A stretch of DNA of 64,000 nucleotides from Gammaproteobacteria bacterium (GCA_026708585.1 JAPOUQ010000013.1:16358-80357); one strand, 5' to 3'; positions 37,915 to 47,763 are shown, counted from the stretch's first letter. Translations and numbers: made by a program. The notes: a model not told the origin generated them from the sequence alone.

Positions 37915-39405
37915 ATGCAGACATATATCCTCAGCATCGATCAAGGTACAACGAGTTCTCGTACTCTTTTGGTTGATCAGAACGGCAAAGTCGTTCACTC
38001 TTCGCAGCAGGAGTTTACTCAATATTATCCGAATGACGGATGGGTGGAGCATGACCCAAGAGAAATCTTGAAAACAACCCTCTATACCGCAAAGGAAGTG
38101 CTCGAATATGCAAAAGGTTTATCCGGAGAAGTCGCAGCGATTGGGATTACCAATCAACGTGAGACTACGATCGTATGGGATCGCTCTACGGGTGAGCCCA
38201 TTTATAACGCAATTGTTTGGCAAGATCGACGAACTGCCGAGTTTTGTCGATCCCTATATACAGCGGAAACTTCTAAAACGATCCAAAAGAAAACGGGCCT
38301 TTTGCTTGATCCATATTTTTCGGCGACAAAGCTTGCTTGGATTCTAGACCAAATTCCCGGTGCCCGTCAGCGTGCTGATCGTGGTGATCTGGCATTCGGA
38401 ACGGTTGACTCATTTCTGATCTGGCATCTAACTGGAGGTACTTCACACACAACTGACGCAACCAATGCTTCACGTACCATGATGTTCAATATTCGAACCA
38501 ATCGATGGGATCAGGAGTTGTTGGAATTATTTTCGATCCCTGAGAATTGCCTGCCTGAGGTTCGAGATTGTGCGGATAATTTTGGTATAACCGATCAAAG
38601 TGTATTGGGCCAAACACTACCGATTCAAGGTGTGGCCGGTGATCAACAAGCAGCGTTGATTGGTCAAGCCTGTTTTGAGCCAGGCATGCTAAAAAGCACT
38701 TATGGGACAGGATGCTTTCTGGTGATCAATACAGGAACAAAACTAATTCAGTCAAGGCACCGATTGCTTTCAACTATTGGTTATCGGCTTGAAGGTCAGA
38801 CTTATTATGCAATGGAGGGATCCATTTTTGTTGCAGGTGCAGCTATGCAATGGTTGCGGGATGAGTTTCAAATTTTTCAGGACTCTTCCGAGTCAGCTGA
38901 TCTCGCATTATCCCTGGCAGACAACTGTGGGGTATATATGGTTCCAGCATTGACGGGTTTAGGGGCCCCACATTGGCTTCCTGATGCACGTGGAGCGATC
39001 TTTGGAATGACGCGTGATACTGGAAAAGCACAATTTGCACGCGCTGCATTAGAATCGGTCGCATATCAGAGTGTGGATTTGCTTGAAGCGATTCAGTCTG
39101 ATGGAGGAACTATCAATCGACTTCGAGTTGATGGCGGTATGGTGAACAATAACTGGTTTTGCCAGTTTTTGAGTGATATGTTAAATTTGCCGGTTGATCG
39201 ACCAGAAAATACGGAAACTACGGCGCTAGGTGCGGCTTATCTTGCAGGCATAAAAATTGGACTTTACAAGTCATTAGAGTCAATTTCAAAGAACTGGTCT
39301 GCAGATTGTTCATTTGAATCCCAGATGGATGCTAGACAGCGAAATATCCATTTAAGATCATGGAAAAAAGCGGTCGATATGGTTGCCGGATTTGCAGAAA
39401 AATAA
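37915..39405 (+). CDS. glpK: Glycerol kinase
   Basis: FGGY-family kinase that traps imported glycerol as glycerol-3-phosphate. The ATPase core has IDQGTTSSRTLL at the N-terminus, NQRETTIVWDR and GVAGDQQAALIGQ, and the FGGY signature GAPHWLPDARG... near 352. Its 496 residues match. It ends the glycerol locus; the following 900 bases contain no clear gene. Confidence 0.97.
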   Translation: MQTYILSIDQGTTSSRTLLVDQNGKVVHSSQQEFTQYYPNDGWVEHDPREILKTTLYTAKEVLEYAKGLSGEVAAIGITNQRETTIVWDRSTGEPIYNAIVWQDRRTAEFCRSLYTAETSKTIQKKTGLLLDPYFSATKLAWILDQIPGARQRADRGDLAFGTVDSFLIWHLTGGTSHTTDATNASRTMMFNIRTNRWDQELLELFSIPENCLPEVRDCADNFGITDQSVLGQTLPIQGVAGDQQAALIGQACFEPGMLKSTYGTGCFLVINTGTKLIQSRHRLLSTIGYRLEGQTYYAMEGSIFVAGAAMQWLRDEFQIFQDSSESADLALSLADNCGVYMVPALTGLGAPHWLPDARGAIFGMTRDTGKAQFARAALESVAYQSVDLLEAIQSDGGTINRLRVDGGMVNNNWFCQFLSDMLNLPVDRPENTETTALGAAYLAGIKIGLYKSLESISKNWSADCSFESQMDARQRNIHLRSWKKAVDMVAGFAEK

Positions 39406-40299
39406 TGGACTTTGAAGATCTACTTTGATTTGGTAAAGTACTCTATGAATTAGATATGCAAGGTAAAAAGAAAAAATCTTGTTAAGAATGAAATAAGAAA
39501 ATCCTCTCGATTCTCCCATTTTTATTGATGTAGGTATTGTATGAATGTATCGAATTGATAGTGAACATTAGTATCTAGAAAAGATCTATAGCTAACAATA
39601 TGATAAATTCACTCAAGTATGTGTTGACAGATCAGATAGATCCTCGTTAAAGAAACCCCATGTTCAATATTTTTAATAAGATTTTGAAGGATGTTCCGCC
39701 ATGGTAAAAGACCAGTAAAATAATATACGACTATCAAGTTGAAATGATCTCACGATCTCACAAGGGAGTAAATATGGCATGATGAAAGGGTCAACAATTC
39801 GATATAATTCTCATAATTTATAGAACAGATGGATTTACAATTCGGAGACGAACTTGGGATTTTCCTGCGAAATATTGTAGTCCTTAGAAACCAACCGAAG
39901 TAAGTGGAATTTTGAGTCAAAAAACTTTTTTCGTTCGAGATTATGACAAGAAAATATTTTTCGCACGGTTTCAATGACATGGTTTTTGCCAAACGATCAG
40001 CAGAGCACAGAATATTGATAATTTTCATTTTGATGCTAATGTTACCATTTGGGTTTATTAGCGCTGATAGCCAAGCAGAACCTGACGATTCAATACTCAA
40101 GATTGCTCTTATATAGAATATCGTAGCATGATTCTTCTGCTTGACAAATAGGGCATAATATCAGCGAACTCTCTGAGAGGGGTCTCGTTACTTGTGCTAC
40201 TTAAGCGTGTAGGTTCAGACTATTTTAATAATCTTAAATTTACTAATGATATTTGCAGTTGCTCTCAAACTCGTAGAGTACTATAGATGAGGATTTAAC
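39406..40299. other. Long spacer between glpK and folE
   Basis: About 890 AT-rich bases. A 57-codon plus-strand frame at 39943-40116 encodes a signal-peptide-like stretch (RILIIFILMLMLPFGF, cut after an SADSQA-type site) and then stops after AEPDDSILKIALI. It has no ribosome site and could be the 5' remnant of an exported protein gene. An opposite 116-codon frame shows no domain. A TTGACA at 40141 lacks a -10 box at correct spacing. folE itself has a usable ribosome site (GAGGA) just before 40300. No Zur box was recognised. Confidence 0.5.
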
Positions 40300-40953
40300 A
40301 TGGACACATCGGTGGTTGAGAGTCAGCCAACAGAATCGGAAACGACCAATACGAGTATGCGTCCTCGGCCCACTCAGTCCGAGGCAGAAGCGGCGGTACG
40401 AACACTTATCGAATGGGCGGGGGATAATCCTGACCGCGAAGGCCTGCGAGGCACACCTGGTCGTGTTGTAAGGGCATACAGAGAGTTTTTTTCTGGATAC
40501 GATGAAGACCCAGCTACCTTGCTAGGGAAAACATTTGAAGAGACTTCCGCTTACGACGAAATGATTGTTTTACGTGATATTCGCCTAGAATCACACTGTG
40601 AACATCATATCGTCCCAATCTTGGGAAAAGCACATGTAGGTTACCTGCCAGCAGGACGTGTTGTTGGAATTTCTAAGTTAGCGCGTCTTGTCGAAGTATT
40701 TGCCAAGCGAATGCAGATACAAGAGGCACTCACTTCGCAGATTGCAGATACCATACAAGAGGTCCTGAAACCCCATGGTGTTGGTGTTGTCATCGAAGCA
40801 GCACATCAATGTATGACCACACGAGGAGTCCGCAAGCCTGGAGTCACCATGGTAACTAGCCGCATGTTGGGTAGTTTTCGTAATGATTCAGGAACCCGTC
40901 GTGAGTTTCTCTCAATCATCGGAAACCCCAGAGGTGATTCCAATGGAGTCTGA
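40300..40953 (+). CDS. folE: GTP cyclohydrolase I (zinc form)
   Basis: Makes dihydroneopterin triphosphate from GTP, the first step in folate synthesis. Zinc ligands C100, H103 (SHCEHH) and C171 ([10 protein letters not shown]) correspond to E. coli C110, H113 and C181. GTP-binding [12 protein letters not shown] and TRGVRKPG are also present. Its 217 residues match. It is 11 bases overlapped by hisI and lies upstream of two COG0523 GTPases. In Bacillus subtilis the COG0523 protein ZagA supports zinc-dependent FolE, so the neighbourhood fits metal delivery to this enzyme. Confidence 0.95.
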   Translation: MDTSVVESQPTESETTNTSMRPRPTQSEAEAAVRTLIEWAGDNPDREGLRGTPGRVVRAYREFFSGYDEDPATLLGKTFEETSAYDEMIVLRDIRLESHCEHHIVPILGKAHVGYLPAGRVVGISKLARLVEVFAKRMQIQEALTSQIADTIQEVLKPHGVGVVIEAAHQCMTTRGVRKPGVTMVTSRMLGSFRNDSGTRREFLSIIGNPRGDSNGV

Positions 40954-41446
40954 CGATCACGATTCTGTGGACACTCATTTTTTTACCACAAGAGAGACCA
41001 TCGAGCAGGTTGAAGAGGGCTTTGATCTGGCTCCAAAATTTGATGCGGATGGACTGATTCCCTGCATCACTACGGATGCCACCAATGGTGAGGTATTGAT
41101 GTTGGGTTATATGAACAATGAAGCTTTGCAACAAACGATCTTAACTGGTGAAGCGTATTATTGGAGTCGAAGTCGAAATTGTCTTTGGCATAAAGGTGCA
41201 ACTAGCGGTCTGGTCCAAGAAGTTATTGAAATGCGTATTGATGATGACCAAGATGCAATCTGGCTGCGTGTTCAGGTTGCGGGCTCAGGTGCGAGTTGCC
41301 ATGTCGGATACCGTTCTTGTTTCTACCGGTCGGTGCAAGTTGGAGATCATCCGGATAAACCTGCACGGCTTATATTTACAGAATCAGCAAAAACCTTCGA
41401 TCCCAAGCAGATTTATGGCAATGCGCCGAATCCAACCAAGTTATAG
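40943..41446 (+). CDS. hisI: Phosphoribosyl-AMP cyclohydrolase, variant zinc site
   Basis: Opens the ring of phosphoribosyl-AMP in histidine synthesis. [15 protein letters not shown] and [12 protein letters not shown] (C119, C126) are typical HisI. The usual motif D-C-D-x-D reads D100-D101-D102-Q-D104, so the first of the three conserved cysteines is aspartate. The GAT codon is clear in the sequence. The N-terminal extension of about 35 residues is longer than average. I chose the ATG at 40943, which has an AGAGGTG ribosome site inside folE; a longer start would overlap folE further. Being outside a his operon and next to COG0523 genes, it may be a second, low-zinc copy. That is inference. 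Confidence 0.85.
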   Translation: MESDDHDSVDTHFFTTRETIEQVEEGFDLAPKFDADGLIPCITTDATNGEVLMLGYMNNEALQQTILTGEAYYWSRSRNCLWHKGATSGLVQEVIEMRIDDDQDAIWLRVQVAGSGASCHVGYRSCFYRSVQVGDHPDKPARLIFTESAKTFDPKQIYGNAPNPTKL

Positions 41447-41572
41447 CATAAATCCATAAAAAGCATCAATAAATCCAACAAAATATATTCGGTTAAACGA
41501 TTCGATTCCTCTGAAACGTAATCAACAGTGCATTGGTTAGTTTCGTTAACCTTGAATGAACCAAAACAGGCT

Positions 41573-42814
41573 ATGTCACAAGTTAGCGATACAACAAGTT
41601 TGAAACATTCACGCCTTCCAGCTACTGTATTGTCTGGCTTCCTCGGGGCAGGAAAGACAACAGTTCTCAACCAAATTCTCAACAATAGAGAGGGTCGGCG
41701 TGTGGCGGTGATTGTGAACGACATGAGTGAAGTAAATATTGATGCTGCTCTTGTGGAGCATGGAGGAGCGGAACTCTCGCGCACGGAAGAAAAACTAGTT
41801 GAGATGTCGAATGGTTGTATTTGTTGTACACTACGAGACGATCTTCTAGCTGAAATTTCACGACTTGCTCAGGAAGAACGTTTCGATTATCTTCTCATTG
41901 AATCTACTGGTATCTCAGAGCCCATTCCAGTTGCTCAGACTTTTACCTTTGAGGATGAAAATGGCATAAGTCTGAGTCAAGTTTCACGTCTCGACACAAT
42001 GGTTACGGTTGTAGATGTGGCAAGTTTTTTGGGTGATTACAATGCTGCAGAAGCCCTGCAAGAGCGCGGTGAATCGCTTGGGGAAGACGATGACCGGACA
42101 GTAACCGATTTACTAATTGATCAAATTGAATTCGCAAATGTTATCGTATTAAACAAGTTGGATCTCGTAAGTTCCGATCATGCTCTCGAAGTAAAATCTA
42201 TTGTGGAAGCTCTGAATCCAGGAGCGAAAGTTCTGATGTCATCACATGGACAAGTTCCACTTGAAGATGTTCTGAACACAGGTCTATTTGATTATGATAA
42301 AGCGGCATCATCCGCTGGATGGATACGCGAGCTTCAAGGTGAGCATACTCCTGAGACTGAAGAGTATGGAATTTCTAGTTTTATTTATCGTAGATCCCAT
42401 CCTTTTGATGCTGAAATGCTGTGGTCATTTCTAAATCAACAGATGAATTGGCAAGGTGTACTTCGTGCTAAGGGGTTTTTCTGGGTAGCTGCTAATCATA
42501 GTGTTGCATACGAGCTAGCTCAAGCAGGTGGCATAACGAACGTCAGACCGATGGGGATGTGGTGGGCAGCAGTACCTCGAAATCACTGGGGACATCCTGA
42601 AGGTCAACGACCCGATCAAAGTCCGGATTGGCATCCACGCTTCGGAGATCGCGTACAACAAATTGTCTTTATTGGTCAGAAGATGGACGAGGCGAAAATA
42701 CGGAATCAGTTAGACGCATGTTTGCTTGAAGAACGACTTGCTTCCTCCGATAGCGAAGCATGGGCTAAATTGCAAAATCCATTTCCCGATCTTGCTGTTG
42801 AGGAGTTAGCATAA
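41573..42814 (+). CDS. COG0523 (CobW-family) GTPase, copy A
   Basis: Metal-insertion GTPase of 413 residues. Walker [11 protein letters not shown] (21-30), the metal-binding motif GCICC (C82, C84, C85), DLLAEI, and NKLDLV for guanine. The CobW C-terminal domain (about 290-410) contains a WHPRFGDR stretch and several histidines. Members of this type (ZigA/YciC-like) are proposed zinc chaperones. I chose the ATG at 41573, since the upstream frame starts at a poorer site and adds residues before the beta-1 strand. It follows hisI by 126 bases and is probably in the same unit. Confidence 0.88.
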   Translation: MSQVSDTTSLKHSRLPATVLSGFLGAGKTTVLNQILNNREGRRVAVIVNDMSEVNIDAALVEHGGAELSRTEEKLVEMSNGCICCTLRDDLLAEISRLAQEERFDYLLIESTGISEPIPVAQTFTFEDENGISLSQVSRLDTMVTVVDVASFLGDYNAAEALQERGESLGEDDDRTVTDLLIDQIEFANVIVLNKLDLVSSDHALEVKSIVEALNPGAKVLMSSHGQVPLEDVLNTGLFDYDKAASSAGWIRELQGEHTPETEEYGISSFIYRRSHPFDAEMLWSFLNQQMNWQGVLRAKGFFWVAANHSVAYELAQAGGITNVRPMGMWWAAVPRNHWGHPEGQRPDQSPDWHPRFGDRVQQIVFIGQKMDEAKIRNQLDACLLEERLASSDSEAWAKLQNPFPDLAVEELA

Positions 42815-43311
42815 AATTATTCCCACGTTCAATTTGGTCAATTGTCGGTTGTTTACATAATTTTCAAACTTTCAATTCGACTGAATGAATTCACTATTCA
42901 GAAGCTTGAAAACGCATCTGGAATAGTAACACCAAACTTAAAATCATATGGGGTAAATGGAGCGTCGTTGGGGGAATTATGTAAATTTTAGAAGGTTTAG
43001 ACATCGGTGCTGATCCACCTGATCAGGCAGTAAGAAAAATGAAATTTTGATCCAATTCATGAGATAGTAAAGTCCAAGATCGGCTATAACAAACAATAAT
43101 GTTCTAATTCAGGGCTTGTACGGTTTATATGTTTGGATATAACCACTGTCGATATTCAGATTTCAAAATTAACGAACGTGAATAATCTACCGAGTAGATG
43201 ATGGGATAACACTCCCCATCTATTTGGCAGTAATGGTGATCAGAGCAAGCATGTACGATGTAAAGTTTCTAAGCTGATGCTTTTTTTAATAATTGTCTAA
43301 GGAGAATTTTG
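42815..43311. other. Spacer between the two COG0523 genes
   Basis: About 500 AT-rich bases. The only structure I can name is an imperfect dyad at 43122-43144 (GGTTTATAT ... ATATAACC) and short 6-bp arms around 42879-42900. It must carry the promoter of copy B, but no good -35/-10 pair was found. A strong Shine-Dalgarno AAGGAGA precedes 43312. Confidence 0.5.
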
Positions 43312-44658
43312 ATGAATGATACTCAAAGAGTGCCGGTGACTATTCTTACTGGTTTCCTCGGCTCAGGGAAGACGACTTTACTTAACCGGATATTGACTGA
43401 AGCCCACGGTAAGCGTATAGCCGTGATTGAAAACGAATACGGTGAGGTTGGTATCGATCAGGCACTCGTAATTGATGCTGATGAGGAAATATTCGAGATG
43501 TCGAATGGTTGTATCTGTTGTACGGTGCGTGGTGATTTGATACGCATACTCGGAAATCTTATGAAGCGACGCGATAAGTTTGACTATGTGTTGGTAGAGA
43601 CCACGGGACTTGCTGATCCTGGTCCAGTGGCTCAGACATTCTTCGTGGATGATGAAATTCGTGACGAGTTCTCGCTCGATGGAATCGTTACTCTTGTTGA
43701 TGCTGCACATATCGACCAGCAACTCGGCAGAAGCGACGAAAGTACAGAGCAAATTGCCTTTGCTGATGTTGTCGTGCTAAATAAGACAGACCTCGTCAAC
43801 GATGAAAAGCTTGACAGGCTTGAAAACCGGCTACGAGATATGAATCGAATGGCACAAGTCGTGAGAAGCAAACAAGCGGACATACCTGTTGATTCGGTTC
43901 TAAATCTCAGCGCTTTCGACCTTGATAAAGCGCTTAAAAGACGTCCAACCTTTCTCGAGCCGGAATACCCATTCGAATGGACTGGAATTTATTCACTTGA
44001 CAAAGGTCGTTACAAGATAAGCCTTGATGAAGGGCCGGATCCGGTTATGTCGATAGTTATTACTCCTAATCAGAGTGTGGATGATGCTTCCCTTCGTGAA
44101 GGTGCAGAATGGTGCGTACGGCAGTATGCCGAAACTGCATCGATCATTCATCCAGGGGAAGTGATACCTATTGGAATTCACGTGAGCCTAGAACTGAGCT
44201 CTCCTGGGCGAAAGATATTTTATTTGGAAGTTAAAGCTCCTACACAAGTTGGACTTTATGCTCAACACACAGCGGAGGAGTTCAACGTACAACTATTTAA
44301 TGTCGATGGGTCAACAATTAAACAAGAAGCAGAGCGCATGTGGGTTGCACAACATGAGCATGATGATGAGGTGGGATCAGTCTCGATTGAAAGAGACGGT
44401 GATGTTGATTCGGAAAGATTTCATGCTTGGATCGGAGTGTTACTCAGTGAACGGGGTGTGGATATTTTCCGCATGAAGGGTTTTATTAGCCTAGCTGGTG
44501 ATTCACGTCGCTTTGTTTTTCAGGGGGTACACATGCTCGTTGATGGTCAGCCGGATCGTCCATGGGGTGATATGCCTCGACGAAATCAGTTGGTTTTCAT
44601 TGGTCGTAACCTTGATGAAGAGACAATGAGACAGGGTTTTGAGGCATGTTTGATCTAG
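43312..44658 (+). CDS. COG0523 (CobW-family) GTPase, copy B with beta-rich insert
   Basis: A 448-residue COG0523 GTPase. Walker A is TGFLGSGKTT (13-22), the metal motif GCICC at 66-70, and NKTDLV the guanine motif. Between the GTPase domain and the CobW C-terminal domain lies a segment of about 110 residues (about 215-350, starting near YPFEWTGIYSL) that is predicted mainly beta by its alternating pattern. It is absent from copy A. HEHDDE near 348 is a possible metal-binding stretch. The start has a textbook AAGGAGA, so I prefer the ATG at 43312 over the TTG one codon upstream. Its stop overlaps the WD40 gene by 13 bases. Confidence 0.88.
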   Translation: MNDTQRVPVTILTGFLGSGKTTLLNRILTEAHGKRIAVIENEYGEVGIDQALVIDADEEIFEMSNGCICCTVRGDLIRILGNLMKRRDKFDYVLVETTGLADPGPVAQTFFVDDEIRDEFSLDGIVTLVDAAHIDQQLGRSDESTEQIAFADVVVLNKTDLVNDEKLDRLENRLRDMNRMAQVVRSKQADIPVDSVLNLSAFDLDKALKRRPTFLEPEYPFEWTGIYSLDKGRYKISLDEGPDPVMSIVITPNQSVDDASLREGAEWCVRQYAETASIIHPGEVIPIGIHVSLELSSPGRKIFYLEVKAPTQVGLYAQHTAEEFNVQLFNVDGSTIKQEAERMWVAQHEHDDEVGSVSIERDGDVDSERFHAWIGVLLSERGVDIFRMKGFISLAGDSRRFVFQGVHMLVDGQPDRPWGDMPRRNQLVFIGRNLDEETMRQGFEACLI

Positions 44659-45686
44659 ATGCGCAACATCCAAAGGGAGTCCTTCATCAGGACTGGACTG
44701 CAAATATTGACGACTATGCCATCGATGGTGGATGGGCTCACCAAGGTAAGGTTCTAGTAGTTGCAGACGCAGTAGGTGGTGTCTATGCATTTGATGATGA
44801 ATCCGGTCAAATTATTTGGAAACATCATGAGGTGCACGATGGTGGAGTACTGACATTGGCAATCCATCCAAGTGGTTCTAATTTTGTCACGGCTGGTCAG
44901 GATGGAAGGGTAATAATCTGGGATGTTGCAGAAGGTCAGATTAGACAATCTATCGATGTTAGCAAGGGTTGGGTAGAAAATGCAGTTTGGTCTCCCGACG
45001 GTAAATTATTGGCAGTTTCATGTGCTCGGCAAGTGTATATGTATACGCAAGAAGGTAGTGAAGTTTGGCGATCCAATGATCATCCGAGCACAATCAGTGC
45101 TATTGCTTGGTCTCCTATTGGAGATTTAGCAACAGCCTGTTATGGGAGAGTATCATTCTTCAATGCAAACACTGGAATTTTATGTCAGAAACTTGAATGG
45201 AAAGGCTCCTTGGTATCAATGATATTAAGTCCAGATGGTGATGTTGTGGCTTGTGGCAGCCAAGACAACTCGGTTCATTTTTGGCGTCGTTCAACGGAAC
45301 AAGATTCTATGATGTCTGGATATCCAGCTAAACCATCATCTCTGGCATTCGATAACACAGGCTCACTGCTGGCTACTGGCGGTTCGGAGGTTATAACTGT
45401 CTGGAGTTTTCTAGATGATGGACCAGAAGGGACACGTCCAAGTATGCTGGATTTTCATGTTCGCCCGGTTACTAAATTAGCCTTCGCTCACCATGGAATG
45501 AATTTAGCCTCGGCTGGTAGGGATGGTGTTGTAGTGGTTTGGTCGCTTGATAATGATGGAAAAGGTGATTCAATTGGGGCTGCTATATTGGCAGATACGG
45601 GTACAGAATTAAGTTGGAGACCAGATGATAGTAAACTAGCCGCACTCGACGCCCAAGGTGGTGTAACGGTTTGGCGGATAGTTTAG
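44646..45686 (+). CDS. WD40-repeat beta-propeller protein
   Basis: A 346-residue protein made of about seven WD40-like repeats. Examples are HPSGSNFVTAGQDGRVIIWD, SPDGKLLAVSC, and FAHHGMNLASAGRDGVVVVWS. No signal peptide or membrane segment is visible, so it is probably a cytoplasmic scaffold. It overlaps the second COG0523 gene by 13 bases. That implies co-translation and a shared job, perhaps docking of client proteins for metal delivery. The link between COG0523 and WD40 genes has been noted for some bacterial zinc-related loci, but its function is unknown to me. Confidence 0.82.
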   Translation: MFDLDAQHPKGVLHQDWTANIDDYAIDGGWAHQGKVLVVADAVGGVYAFDDESGQIIWKHHEVHDGGVLTLAIHPSGSNFVTAGQDGRVIIWDVAEGQIRQSIDVSKGWVENAVWSPDGKLLAVSCARQVYMYTQEGSEVWRSNDHPSTISAIAWSPIGDLATACYGRVSFFNANTGILCQKLEWKGSLVSMILSPDGDVVACGSQDNSVHFWRRSTEQDSMMSGYPAKPSSLAFDNTGSLLATGGSEVITVWSFLDDGPEGTRPSMLDFHVRPVTKLAFAHHGMNLASAGRDGVVVVWSLDNDGKGDSIGAAILADTGTELSWRPDDSKLAALDAQGGVTVWRIV

Positions 45687-45845
45687 ACATCCAGACATGA
45701 GCTCCGTCTACCGGAGTGATATGTGTGCTGGAGATTTTTCTCGGATTGTATTTCTAAATGAAGTATAAATGCATTTCGTTTCGACCAGTGTTTCGACCGA
45801 ATGACCACTCGGTTATTTTACTTCCCATAAAATATATATAGAAAA

Positions 45846-47099
45846 ATGATTAATCTTATGATTATCAAAGGAAAAAACTCTAAATTTATTTTTGATCCAC
45901 GCTTGGCAATCGGTACACTATTGTTGGTAATTGGCGTGGCTTTCTCCAATTTAGCTAGTGCTGAATTACGGCCCATACCTCAAGTTATCCAACCAATGAA
46001 TGATTTTCCTGAAATTGAGGCAACATCATGGATACTTGCTGATTATCAGACGGGGTGGATAATAGGAGGAAAAAATATTGATGATCAAATTGAGCCCGCT
46101 AGTTTAACAAAATTGATGACTAGTTATTTGATCTTTGAGTCTTTGAAAGCGGGACGTCTAAATAAGGAAGACTTGGTTTATGTTAGTAATATCGCTTACA
46201 GGGCCGTTGGTTCGAGAATGTATATTGAACAAAACACCCAAGTTTCTATAATTGATTTATTACGTGGTTTGGTTATTCAGTCTGGAAATGATGCTGCAAT
46301 AGCACTTGCTGAGCATCTAGGTGGAACCGAAAAGTCTTTTGCGAAGATGATGAATCGAAAAGCGGCTGAGTTGGGTATGAAAAACACCCAATTTACGAAC
46401 AGCAGTGGGCTACCAGACCCTGATCATTACAGCACACTACGAGATATCACGATACTCTCGATATCACTTATTCGGAATTTCCCAGATTACTTTCAATTGT
46501 ATTCTGAGCTCGAATATACATACAACAACATCACTCAGAAAAATCGAAACGTGTTACTTACCCGAGATGATCGGGTTGATGGATTAAAAACGGGATACAC
46601 AAACAGAGCTGGTTATTGTTTAATTGGGACTGCCAATGAGGGAAACTTCAGGTTGATTGCTGGAGTTATTGGAGCAAAGAACAAGATAATACGGGCAAAT
46701 CAAGTGCATGGACTCATTCGATATGGATATTCATCTTATGATTCGATTGATGTCTTAAAGAAAAATACCGCCGTTGCGGGTATACCTTTATACATGGGGA
46801 ACAAGGCCGAAGTTGCTGTTGGGGTTGCGGAGGGGATTCGATTGATTTATCCCAAAACAAAAAGAGACAAGTTATCGGCAAGTTTTGAGTTGCCGAAAAC
46901 CATTGATGCCCCACTGACGAATGCGCAACAAATAGGCTATATTCAGATAAAGTATGATAATCAACCCATACTACGGTCATCATTACAAGTGATTGGTGAT
47001 TATCCTGAAGGGCCATGGCACAAAAAAATAATCGATCAAACAAGACGTCTATTTGGTAGATGGTTTTCTTCTTCTACTGATTTATCAGAATCAAAATAG
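45846..47099 (+). CDS. dacA: D-alanyl-D-alanine carboxypeptidase (PBP5/6 type)
   Basis: Trims the terminal D-Ala of peptidoglycan stem peptides in the periplasm. A signal peptide (about 18-39) precedes the S11 domain. SxxK is S86-L-T-K89, SxN lies in SGNDAA, and KTG in DGLKTGYTN. The C-terminus ends with an amphipathic helix (KKIIDQTRRLFGRWF) that anchors PBP5 to the membrane. Its 417 residues match. Gene order dacA-ybeD-lipB is the same as in E. coli, with a 343-base gap before ybeD. Confidence 0.95.
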   Translation: MINLMIIKGKNSKFIFDPRLAIGTLLLVIGVAFSNLASAELRPIPQVIQPMNDFPEIEATSWILADYQTGWIIGGKNIDDQIEPASLTKLMTSYLIFESLKAGRLNKEDLVYVSNIAYRAVGSRMYIEQNTQVSIIDLLRGLVIQSGNDAAIALAEHLGGTEKSFAKMMNRKAAELGMKNTQFTNSSGLPDPDHYSTLRDITILSISLIRNFPDYFQLYSELEYTYNNITQKNRNVLLTRDDRVDGLKTGYTNRAGYCLIGTANEGNFRLIAGVIGAKNKIIRANQVHGLIRYGYSSYDSIDVLKKNTAVAGIPLYMGNKAEVAVGVAEGIRLIYPKTKRDKLSASFELPKTIDAPLTNAQQIGYIQIKYDNQPILRSSLQVIGDYPEGPWHKKIIDQTRRLFGRWFSSSTDLSESK

Positions 47100-47442
47100 A
47101 CATCATGAGTGAGGAAATGAAGGGCAGGAACTCAAGTTATGAGAACTTTCTGAGTAGTCCGAAGTCGATCACTGCTGCAAAACTGCGAAGATATGATGTT
47201 GTCTCACCTCAATCTGAATGCAGTTTAAGAAGAAAACGATCAACGCCAATTGCAATTACGGTCTAGTGTATACCAAGTTCTTATGACTCAAAGAAGGAAC
47301 GAACAAGTAGATTCTATCTTTCAGACAGAGTAGTTGAATCAAACTTCAACTTTTTTCTTAAAGATTTTTCGATAATGTAGTCAAACTCTATGAAAGTATT
47401 TAATAATACATTCAAATATACTTCGATTTTTCATATTTCATT
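47100..47442. other. Spacer between dacA and ybeD
   Basis: About 340 bases. A 53-codon frame at 47105-47266 starts five bases after dacA and encodes a basic, Ser-rich peptide (begins MSEEMKGRNSSYENF), without a ribosome site or known domain. It may be chance. No terminator or promoter stands out. Confidence 0.4.
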
Positions 47443-47763
47443 ATGAATCCAGTTTCGCCCAAAGAAACCCATTCATCAAGAAAACGAAACGGTAAGAATG
47501 GGTGTAGCGAAAGTGAGCGTAAATATCCTTGTATCGTTGAGATCAAGATATTTCTGAAAGCAGTGGAAAATGGAGAAAAGAATGTGAGGAAATTACTTGG
47601 TGAAATACTACCAGAAGAAAGCATTATATCGATTTCTCGTAGGTCTAGTAGGTTTGGTAAGTATCACTCATTTACTTGTCGTTTTTCGATCACAAGTGAG
47701 AGAGAACAAAAAAAATTACATGAACACTTGAGCATACAAGAACAAGTGCTGTATTTATTATGA
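47443..47763 (+). CDS. ybeD: DUF493 protein YbeD
   Basis: A 106-residue ferredoxin-fold protein of the YbeD/DUF493 family. The C-terminal half (KYHSFTCRFSITSEREQKKLHEHL) has the family signature of GKYHS and the last helix. The N-terminal 25 residues are an extra basic Ser/Lys/Arg-rich tail. Its function is unknown; it may be an allosteric or lipoate-related helper because of its constant place beside lipB. It overlaps lipB by four bases (ATGA). Confidence 0.85.
   Translation: MNPVSPKETHSSRKRNGKNGCSESERKYPCIVEIKIFLKAVENGEKNVRKLLGEILPEESIISISRRSSRFGKYHSFTCRFSITSEREQKKLHEHLSIQEQVLYLL

Noticed and set aside
39750..40100. 116-codon minus-strand frame
   Set aside because: No domain and no ribosome site. 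It opposes a more protein-like plus-strand frame.
40141..40161. TTGACA followed by TAATAT upstream of folE
   Set aside because: Only nine bases separate the boxes, too few for a sigma-70 promoter.
45702..45742. Short hairpin CTCCG/CGGAG with a later T-run after the WD40 gene
   Set aside because: A five-base stem with the T-run about 20 bases away is too weak to call a terminator.
47105..47266. 53-codon frame after dacA
   Set aside because: No ribosome site and no recognisable family. Kept only as a note in the spacer entry.
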